Assembly (NCBI GenBank): GCA_029582155.1
Contig: CM055895.1
Coordinates: 15,490,787-15,554,786 of the forward strand
Length of the DNA: 64,000 bases
Source of the DNA: Panopea generosa
Lineage: Eukaryota > Mollusca > Bivalvia > Adapedonta > Hiatellidae
Direction of reading: 5' to 3'
The position numbers and the translations under genes were made by a program. How positions within the stretch are numbered: position 1 is the first letter of the stretch; each line of letters begins with the position of its first letter. The notes under the pieces were generated by a model that had not been told where the DNA came from, made no database searches, and saw nothing but the letters and a program-made list of their open reading frames with translations. Positions 56,001-64,000 of the stretch are shown piece after piece.

Positions 56001-56861
56001 ATATGCCATATGAGGTCATTTATATTTTGCATATGCCATATGGGTACTGAGCCTGATTTATCTCAGTTTCAGCAAGACGTGACATCCCTAAATAAAAGTG
56101 CTAAGCAACGAATGATGACTTGTCGGTGTAAAACATGTAAGTGAAAAACCGGATGTTGTGCACGTGCAAAGTAAGGAAAACGTTTTTGTGCATGGACGCA
56201 TGAATACTTCGTAAATTTTGGAGGAAAAGAAGCATAATGATTATCCGCAATTAAATTCTGATAGCCATGCAAATCACGTTTTGGAATCTGTATGTTAACA
56301 AAAGAAATGTTCAAATATATAAAGTGTAAAGTTTTCATTTTGGGTCAGTGTATACAAGATCTTGCAGAGTCCCAGTTCTTTAACTAAGTCAGAGACGTAT
56401 AAATAAAAGTAAATGTTAATGGTAGGTCTTCTTTGTACCATACTGTAGGCGAGTTTGTATTAAATAATAGTTGTAATCATATTTTATTGCAATATTATAC
56501 ACAGCAATATGATTGGGCAAGAAGTTTTCACAACAGTATAAATTCACTAGAACGTTATAGCTCATCATCATTAGTGTATTCGATGTAGTTCACCATAGAC
56601 TAGCTGCCATAATTATATCTGCTATATTGTTTTACATGTAGTTTTGTTTCAATGACATGCCAGTATGCCTTTCGACAAAGAAAGTTTTCTGCGGATGTCT
56701 ACAGGCTATGAGACGAATGGAATAACAGGGTGCGTTCAACACGGTTAAACATTTTTACTGCAAACGCATTCTGATCACCTCGGCCTTTATGCTACGCAAT
56801 ATATATGTTGGAAATATTGAATGTTCCTTGCGAGTAGTTTCCCTTTATATATCGTGTTGAA
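53061..56861. other. Intergenic DNA between the LINE and ADK
   Basis: Family-E repeat at 54752-55020. A GCATATGCCATATGAGG motif repeats three or four times at 55774-56045 (CATATGCCATAT, partly palindromic). No gene recognised. The ADK promoter for exon 1a should lie at the right end. No TATA is found at a suitable distance; the TTTATATAT at 56844 is too close to the ATG. Confidence 0.6.
54752..55020. repeat. Dispersed repeat family E, longer copy
   Basis: AATGAATGAATAGGGTTTAT, a TAGGTTATTCGACGCCAACA block, TTCACTCTACATGTACAAAA and the right part CTCAAATTGTCGCTTCTTAC with CACTCATATGGCTCCCTGAA. Relative of the piece at 21955. Confidence 0.6.
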
Positions 56862-56947
56862 ATGGCCGATCAGAAAGAAAACAGCACTGCCGACGGAACA
56901 AATGAAGACCAACCGCAGACAAAGAAATTGAAAACGGAGTACATCAG
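56862..56947 (+). CDS. ADK: ADK exon 1a, long isoform first exon
   Basis: ATG GCC start in good context (GAAATGGC). 28 codons plus AG: MADQKENSTADGTNEDQPQT and KKLKTEYI, with Arg completed by exon 2. The KKLK basic cluster after an acidic/polar lead matches the nuclear-localisation segment of vertebrate ADK-L (human has PKPKKLKVE, remembered). The donor GTGATT is weak. Phase 2, as in exon 1b. Confidence 0.85.
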
Positions 56948-59900
56948 GTGATTTTTAAAGACATAGTCTTTAGCATGTCACAATTTCCAGAGGATTCATC
57001 TTGAAATCACTTCGAAATGTAGCGTTGATTTCTTCCCGCATTGAGCTCCAAAAAAAATCCGTGATTGCCATCTGATGTTTTGATTGGTCGGTTATTGGGC
57101 AGGTCCATATTTTAATTAGGGATAATTAAATTCACAAGTTCACGATGTGGCCAAATTTGACAATCATACTGGCATTAGAATTCGTCTGCTAGTGAATACC
57201 ACTTAATTATGTAACCAACGACGCATTTTTACGTGTAGAAATCGGTCATAATTTATTCACCTAAGTGCTTAATCCAACCTTCACCGCCCATGTGATTTGT
57301 TCATTGGTATATAAAGCGAACTTGCCTTCAATTCGCCCTCATTTCGCGTTAATCAACATGGCACAGTGAGTACATGTCAAACTTTGTTTCTATTATAACA
57401 ACTTAAAGGACACATGTTGCAGATGTTGTCAGTTGTTTATTTCAGTCCCAAAAGTTGTTACATAACTATTATAATTTAGAGCACCAGCACTGACATTTTC
57501 ATATTTATTTTATAACAGATTATCTTTAGCAGTATCTGTATATTCACATATTCCAGAAAAGTTTTTTTTAAAATATTACTTTTTCCATCAGCATACATGT
57601 TTATATCTTGAGTGACGCGTAGTTAAATAAATTAATGTAAATTCTACTCTTGTGTGTGATGTTTCTATATATGGAAAAAAAACTTCAGGCTGTAGTGTAC
57701 TCTGTGTTTAATGTCAGTTGGAAATATGCTCTCTGACTGGTACAAATTGGTAGGGAATTAGACCTGGTTTTATAACTTGTAAAATGATGAGTTCAACATT
57801 TGTTAAGATTGTTTTATTTCGGATCCCACACAAATCCCTCAAAGTCATGGATCCTGTCGGACTAACAGGACTTTCTGTTTGTATACACAGTGTCTTTGAT
57901 TACTGATTTGAACAGGTGTATGTATTTTTAAGTGATATCAAGGACTTGTATAGAAGGATAGGAAACTTGCATCTCTCTGCTAAATGTTGGTAAAACAGCA
58001 TACAAAGAATTAATAATTTGATAAATTAATCATTCAAATTTCACACGTAACCGATATCTTATAAATGAAATGTAACGTGTATGTAATCTTAGATGTTTCA
58101 AAATGTTTAAAACATGTATAATGATCTTGAAAATGAAATTGATTTTTTAGTTGCAGTATACAAATTTTATAATCAGAAGTACTTATACAATTGTAAACAC
58201 AATTTACTTGAAATGGTCTTGTTTTGTAGAGAATTACATTGTGCAAAGAAAGAATTTTGATTTGTATTTCTGAGATGAATGGAAATTAGGACTACTGAAA
58301 ACGAGATTTTGCGTGAATATGCGAGCATCCACATCTCGATAAGTTGTTTTTCCTTGGTGTCAGATGTTATTAATGCATATTTAGTTATCTTCTTTGTTGA
58401 ACTGGTAATAAAATGTCACTTTTGAAGGATGTCACTTTTGTTATAATTTTGCCTATTTATTTTATTCCTCCTAGACCTGCATTTATTTGGTGAAATATGA
58501 TAATAAACATGTTGTTGTTTTTTTGACAAAACGAAAATCAGCAGATGTCCCATCAGAATCTGGGATTCCTTCTCATTTCCGTGATCCTCAGAATCCCAGG
58601 ACACCATTGAGAGTGAAACCCTGGATGATGAAAATAAGATAAAATAAATAATACATTCAATAATTTTAGAAACTTAAAAATTAGCATTAAACATGACCAT
58701 CTTATTAAAAGTTAACTAAAATGTACCTACTACAATTGACCAGACACGAGCGTGACTATCATTTCACCCACTAGCCGCATGGCATTGTTTGTCCAAGTAA
58801 ATACTTAGAGACTGTTCACTTGTCTAAGGAAAATGGCACTTATGGAAACAGTATTGAATGCTGATTGGATTATAAACTTGTTTGTTTGACAGCCTGCATT
58901 AGGTCAGTTGTGTATTTTTTTTTTTTTAAGTTTTGTTGGCCAAACAGGGTTGTACCTAATTTTGTGATCTTAGGGACAGCCCTGCCAATAATTTTTGGTA
59001 ATCCAAGTAAAATGATGAGTTCACCATAAATTATTTATTTAGTAGAAGCAAAGCGACTTTGCTTTGTGTTTTAAAAATGTGACTTTAATACTGGTTTATA
59101 AACACCAAAATTACACAACAAACTTACAATGTCAGCTGTTATATTTGTTACTATGTAATAATTCTTATAATATTTTTATAAATAATATTTAATATTGTAC
59201 CATATTGCTATATTAGAAGTTTCTGTTAAAAGTCATTAATACAGTTATTAAGACTAGATAAATAATCACTTGTATATAACCAATCCTAAGTTTTAAGTGT
59301 ACAATTGATCGATTGATTGAATATTTATTGTCATTTTTATGCCATCGAGGGCTAACGGACGATCAGTCAACCTAACCACTGTATCCTGGGATTAACCAGT
59401 ACTCAAGCACACCCCATCTCCGTAAGTAACTGATAACTTTCCCACTTGAATCGGTGGTGAGAGACGAATGATAATGAGACACAATGTCACTTATCAATCA
59501 TCACGGAGACTGTTGCCGGGCGGGGATTCAAACTCACGCCCCCTGGATTAAAGTGTACAAGTAAATAAGCTTATAGTCATGAGGTGTCACATATATTGTA
59601 CATCCTGGACTGGAAGGAAATATTGGTGCCAGAATGTTTGCATAGTAGTTCTGTCACAAATTGGGTACATCCTGTATAATGTAAATGATAAGTTGTTTGA
59701 TTGAATATTTAAAGTCATTTTTATGCTGATAACTTTCCCACTTGAATCAGTGGTGAGAGTCGAATGATAATGAGATACAATGTCATGTATCAATTATCCC
59801 GTAGAGACTTGCCGGTGTTTGAGCGATGGGTATAAGTAGTTAGTGAATGGAACTGACCAATAAAAGAAAGGATTAATTAGGTTAATTAGGGAGTTTAAAG

Positions 59901-62900
59901 ATTATGAGAATGGTGATTGAATGAAACCAAATATGGGAGGAGTTTGAGAATAAAGATTTGCATCCGTGATGCTAACTTACTGAAGCGTAGTCTAACGTAC
60001 CTCTTAGCGTACTGAAACATACTCTAACGTACTGAAGCGCACTCTGACTTCCTTGGTCCAGGCATGTTTCAGCCACAAATGTAGACAAAATTTCATAGAA
60101 ATATGTGAGATATCATGCTCTGAAAAACAAGCACACAATGGCCATACCACGCCGCGGACTGGCTGTTATACTCTGTGGGGTGTTGCTCAATATACCGCAG
60201 TTGGATGTCAGACGTACCACTTTACCTCTCCGTTGGCGAGCCGCACCCGATTTTGCGTAGTCTACTAGCGTAGTTTTTCGTACTTTAATGTGGTTTACCT
60301 TACTTTCACATACTTTTCCGTACCCTTCTGTGGGTCATCACCCTAATGCTGTAGTACCTTAATGTAGTTCAACATAGTTTAGCGTAGTTTAACGTACTTA
60401 CACCACGTCTGACCCACGGTAATCTACCCTACGAATCACTACGTCCACTAACGGCTATGTGACCACACCTTAAGAAAGTTAGGAAATAAGGGGAAAACAG
60501 AAAACATTTGAAGTGAAGGAGAATTAAGAAACTAATGTTAAAGTGAATTGTAAGATATGAACCTAATGATTACCGTAATTACTGATGATTAAGTTAATAT
60601 TAAAATGATGAAAACTGGATACAAGTGTTGTAGTAATAATTGAACAATTCCCCAAATAGTTAAAGAGATATATATAATATAATATAGAACCCAACGGTGC
60701 TGTATATCCAGGCAATCACATATTCACTAAAGGTATTGAGATGAGTGGAATTTCTTGTCCATTAGTCCTGCAAGATCACCCTGATGTAGAGCGAGTTTTT
60801 AATTTTAATTTAAAGGTTAAAAAGAAGCCAATTGTTGTAAGCATAATGAAATACAGATTGTAAAAAGTTTGTAAGCAGTTTTTCTTCAAAGATATTAAAT
60901 AAAACTTATATATAGTGTAGGTTTTAAATCATTTTGTAAATAGTAGACAGAAATGTTCAACACATGGAGATGATACGTTTCTTATGAGTTCCAGTTATTC
61001 CAAGGTCATGTTCAATCCTTCCAAGCTGTTACTCTATAGTGGATGTTATGATTATAAAAAATATTTGACAGAAATGTTTAGCTCATGAAAGCTACAGCGA
61101 TGGTCTGGGAGAGAGTGTCTGTCTTGTATGCATAAGGTTGTGGGTTCGATCCCTGACTGGGTCATACCAAAGTCATAAAAAATGCTACTAGAAGTTTCCT
61201 GCTTAGTACTCAGCATTTAGAGGTTTGTTCTAGATCTGGTCAGCCTGATGGCAGTAAAATGTGACTGGTTGGTGGTATCATACCATGTGTCTATGGCATG
61301 ATACTCCAGTATGGCAGTGACTAGAATACTGTCTCAAGTAGACGCTGTCGCGATATAATTAAACATTTTTTTTTAAACTACGCTCAACACCATACAACAA
61401 CATTAACTCATAATGACAAGTGCTGTGTACAACTTTGATTTATGATCTCAAGGTCAAGGTGAGGCGCAAAGACTGGATCTCTCCATGGCTGTAACACTGA
61501 TGTTAATATTTCAATATGAAGTCAGGTTGTTCAGCACATGAAGACGATGTGTCACGTAGCTGCCCTTCTGGGCTATAATTCTGCAGTTTATTTTCCAACC
61601 TTATAAATATTATCTTTTATGTGACGCTGTTCTTATGCTACCTTCACGTCTCGCACACCAATTAATTTTGTACTGTTCTACATATAGAGACATGCACTTC
61701 TGGAACACTGGATACATTACCAATGGTTCTAAAAGTGCCTTATTCCCATAGATAGTCATCTGTTGGTCAAAATATGCAGAAAAAAACATGGGGTTGACCA
61801 GGTTGCTTTTTCACAATTTCGATGGTTTGATGGCACCCCTTCATTTTTGACAATTCTGCACATTTGTTGCAGTGTATCACTACGCATCTTTAAACTGTTA
61901 TAACATCATCAAACAGTTCCCAGGGTCACCCAAACTTTGCAGAAATCATGAAAATGTTCCAATGTTCCCATATGCACAAAGAAATATGACATTTTATGCA
62001 TTTTTAAAAAAAAAATTACCCAACCGCTTTACACAGCTCTAATTTCTTGGGCGTAATAATCTTGCTACCGTCATGTAAGGGAGGTAATTGTTCAGTGAGA
62101 CCTACAGTGTTACCTGAATATAGGCTGGTTATTAAATACCAAGATTTCACTGCAACCTTTTCCTTAAAACTAGACTGTTCACATGTTATTATAAATTTGT
62201 TTTATTTACAGGGAAGGTGTACTTCTCGGCTACGGCAACCCATTGTTGGACATACAGGTTGTTGGAACAGATGATTTCCTGAAAAAGTAAGTAAATTCTG
62301 CACTGTTGAAAAGTGATTTGTTGAAGTTTGATCGAAGGTTTGACATGTCCAAATTATTGCAGTTTGATAGTGTAAAAACTTGTAAATTCAGTGTTGGATT
62401 TAATAATGGAGAAATTCATAATCATGTTTTTATTATTAAACACAATCTTTGGACTTGCACACCAGACTGCAGTGGTAACGGTGCTTACCAGTAAATATTT
62501 ACAGAATTTTTGTATGTTTGTATATCAAGATGTCTTCAACAATATGAAAAAAAATAATGCTTGATTGTATGGAAAAAGAAATGAATAACCTGTATTTGTA
62601 ATGTGAAAATCTTTTTGAAAAATGAATACAAAGTCAATGCAATCTGATAAGATAGAATGATAATTCGGTTGGAACCTATTTAAGAATGGTTTGATAGTTG
62701 AATTATGAAGTGCTGTATTTCAGAACAACTTCACTGTACATTCGAACTCAGGTTTGATTTTCAATTAACAGTATTATGTCAATATCACTGTCAATTATCA
62801 CATTAATATGTGCTAGTAAACTTTGTCTGTAAAATATTTCAATCAAATGCAAAAGATATTCTGATGAAGTTATTTCAAAATTTCAGCTTGAATAAGTTTA

Positions 62901-63292
62901 TACTAATTTATTTAAGCTCTCGTGTGAAGAAACCTTAGAGCTCAAATGAGATGCTCTTGTTTCAGCTTCCTGGGTTGAACCAGTGCTGAGTGTTGTTGTA
63001 TTTTGAGGGGCCATTGGGTAAAGCCTTTGATAGGTCCCGCCACCTCTAGCATGAATAGCCAACACTATCCACTTCACTATCACTACACTTAAAGACAGTG
63101 TCCTGAAAAATAACTCCTGAAAAATGAAGTCCTCATATAAATAAAGTAGGCAAAAGCATTCACAGAATTGCAATGTGTAAAAAGTTTTAATGAGGACTAC
63201 ATTTACGTCATTGTGATCCTTGCATATGTGTATTACAGGTACGATTTGTTGGCCAACAATGCCATTCTGGCTGAAGATAAACACAAGCCTAT
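56862..63292 (+). CDS. ADK: Adenosine kinase, 5' part (alternative first exons 1a and 1b, exons 2 and 3)
   Basis: Gene-level entry. Exons are 1a 56862-56947, alternative 1b 57358-57365, 2 at 62212-62286 and 3 at 63239-63292. The gene continues beyond 64000. ADK is a cytosolic/nuclear PfkB-family kinase that phosphorylates adenosine to AMP with ATP, closing purine salvage and controlling adenosine and methylation levels. The spliced protein reads EGVLLGYGNPLLDIQVVGTD, then DFLKKYDLLANNAILAEDKH and KPM. The human protein has NILFGMGNPLLDIS and QILAEDKHKEL in the same places (remembered). The GNPLLD Asn and Asp contact the adenosine in the known enzyme. The catalytic region is downstream of this window. 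Confidence 0.93.
57308..57316 (+). promoter_or_regulatory. ADK: TATA box of the putative ADK-S promoter, with Inr-like site
   Basis: TATATAAAG, with CTCATTT (pyrimidine-A-pyrimidine) placing a start near 57341, 33 bases downstream, and the ATG at 57358. This spacing is standard for RNA polymerase II. Confidence 0.6.
57358..57365 (+). CDS. ADK: ADK exon 1b, short isoform first exon (candidate)
   Basis: ATG GCA CA before a strong donor GTGAGT. Spliced to exon 2 it gives M-A-Q-E-G-V-L-L-G, a minimal N terminus like vertebrate ADK-S. It is preceded by a TATA box 50 bases upstream. The phase equals exon 1a, so both can join exon 2. Evidence is compositional only; eight coding bases could be chance, but promoter, start, donor and phase all agree. 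Confidence 0.68.
59303..59550 (-). repeat. tRNA-derived SINE, family A
   Basis: Tail GATCGATTGATTGAATATTT, body TATCCTGGGATTAACCAGTA and CTTTCCCACTTGAATCGG, head side GGCGGGGATTCAAACTCACG. ADK intron 1. Confidence 0.75.
59692..59800 (-). repeat. SINE family A fragment
   Basis: Tail TTGATTGAATATTTAAAGTC joined by deletion directly to CTGATAACTTTCCCACTTGA and TGAATGATAATGAGATAC. The gap between the two is the body. Confidence 0.65.
59965..60470. mobile_element. Element with clustered ACGTAC/CGTAGT subterminal repeats
   Basis: Left cluster 59975-60040 and right cluster 60255-60460 hold many short GCGTAGT, AACGTACT and CGTACT motifs in both orientations, spaced about 10 bases apart. Between them lies a 200-base core without such motifs (CCGCGGACTGGCTGTTATAC region). 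Subterminal repeats of this sort occur in non-autonomous DNA transposons. No terminal inverted repeat or target duplication is certain. Confidence 0.5.
61090..61400 (+). repeat. tRNA-derived SINE, family D, near full length
   Basis: Head ACAGCGATGGTCTGGGAGAG and GTTGTGGGTTCGATCCCTGA (intact box B). Body GTACTCAGCATTTAGAGG and GATCTGGTCAGCCTGATGGC. End ACTGTCTCAAGTAGACGCTG. ADK intron 1. Confidence 0.8.
62212..62286 (+). CDS. ADK: ADK exon 2
   Basis: Acceptor TTTATTTACAG, donor GTAAGT. 75 bases. It encodes EGVLLGYGNPLLDIQVVGTD and DFLK with split codons at both ends (phase 2 in, phase 2 out). It carries the adenosine-contacting GNPLLD motif. Confidence 0.94.
62287..63238. other. ADK: ADK intron 2
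   Basis: AT-rich, no clear element. The minus-strand frame at 62898 has no recognisable product. A decayed repeat may sit at 62980-63070. Confidence 0.65.
63239..63292 (+). CDS. ADK: ADK exon 3
   Basis: Acceptor GTGTATTACAG, donor GTAAGT. 54 bases. It encodes YDLLANNAILAEDKHKP with a split Met codon next. AILAEDKHKP corresponds to the QILAEDKHKEL block of human ADK. Phase 2 out. The following exon is not in the window. Confidence 0.93.
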
Positions 63293-64000
63293 GTAAGTAT
63301 GTGTGTTATAAGTACATGTGTGTTAGTTTATAACCAGGTTCAGTAGTTGTGTCGTGTCACAGATAAGTGCTGTCTTTGCATTTTGATAATACTGTAGTAA
63401 GGGTCAATTTGTGGGATAATATCAGTAGTACATACTTGTTGCCAGATATGATTATACACATGTATGTTGTGATGTAGATATGGTACACATCGGATATTTT
63501 TAGTGAAATGTGACTGATTTTCTATGTAAGTTAACCCTCATATCTGTTTTATCATTTAAGCAGATCTGATTGCGGTTAAAGCACCATTTAAATTCTGATT
63601 AAGTATAGCCCTAATCAGAAAGAGAAGTAAAAATTAATCATTTATATAAATCCTGAATTCATACAGAATATAAGACCCGATCACATACAGAATATATTCG
63701 TTCTCTGTTCTATAAATGAAAAGCACCACCATCTGCATAAGCAGATCCAGGACTTTGTGTCAAGAGTTGGGCTCCAATATGGATGTGTACTCTCGGGATG
63801 GGTCATCAATTTGCAGGGTTGTGGGACGGATGTCCAAGTGCATGTGTATACTTTTCACCATTTTCCCTGAAATATGTAACTTTTTTCAATAATGTAGTAA
63901 ACTTGGGGATGGCGGTCACTCATTCTCCCTTTGGAATTTGCCAGATATATATATATTTAATTATTTTTAAGTTATGTATCATTTCTTGCTTGGTCATACA
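63293..64000. other. ADK: ADK intron 3, runs out of window
   Basis: No next exon (expected to encode a GGSTQN-type motif) is visible, so intron 3 is at least 700 bases. Confidence 0.7.

Larger units (their letters stand above)
56948..62211. other. ADK: ADK intron 1 (from exon 1a)
   Basis: Contains alternative exon 1b near its left end, then AT-rich DNA, SINEs A and D and the subterminal-repeat element. 57370-59300 and 61400-62200 show nothing recognisable. Confidence 0.65.

Noticed and set aside
62898..63284. 128-residue minus-strand frame over ADK exon 3
   Set aside because: Antisense to a confidently identified ADK exon.

Overview
This window is nuclear DNA from an animal. It is AT-rich by eye, has no operon structure, and its genes have small exons separated by kilobase introns with GT-AG borders. 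The proteins have clear vertebrate counterparts (SLC9B, ZFAND4, adenosine kinase). The dispersed repeats and several tRNA-derived SINE families resemble those I associate with bivalve molluscs, so a bivalve or another lophotrochozoan is my best inference. I cannot name the species.

Layout. (1) 627-4845, minus strand: the first three coding exons of an SLC9B-type Na+/H+ antiporter, whose remaining exons lie left of the window. (2) 4.8-15.3 kb: intergenic or 5' noncoding DNA with SINEs, MITE-like repeats and a 37-bp minisatellite. (3) 15329-36970, plus strand: a complete seven-exon ZFAND4 homologue (ubiquitin-like domain at the N terminus, AN1 zinc finger at the C terminus, 641 predicted residues). 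Its introns hold several minisatellites, and one of them contains the splice acceptor of exon 4. (4) 37-45 kb: 3' UTR and intergenic DNA with repeats. (5) about 45.8-47.4 kb, plus strand: a decayed gene of a widespread uncharacterised invertebrate family with a DTDVF motif and a C-terminal Cys cluster. (6) 48.85-53.06 kb, minus strand: an almost intact APE-type LINE retrotransposon with one in-frame stop and one frameshift. (7) 56862-63292, plus strand: the 5' part of adenosine kinase (ADK), with two candidate alternative first exons in the same splice phase, one carrying a KKLK nuclear-localisation-like motif and one very short and preceded by a TATA box.

The three host genes look functionally independent: ion transport, ubiquitin-like/AN1 protein quality control, and purine salvage. 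The most unusual structures are the 31-bp minisatellite that multiplied the ZFAND4 exon-4 splice acceptor, the ADK twin first exons that mirror the vertebrate long and short isoforms, and a palindromic piggyBac-like MITE present in three copies. All exon borders were derived by hand from reading frame, splice consensus and remembered family sequence, with no database search.
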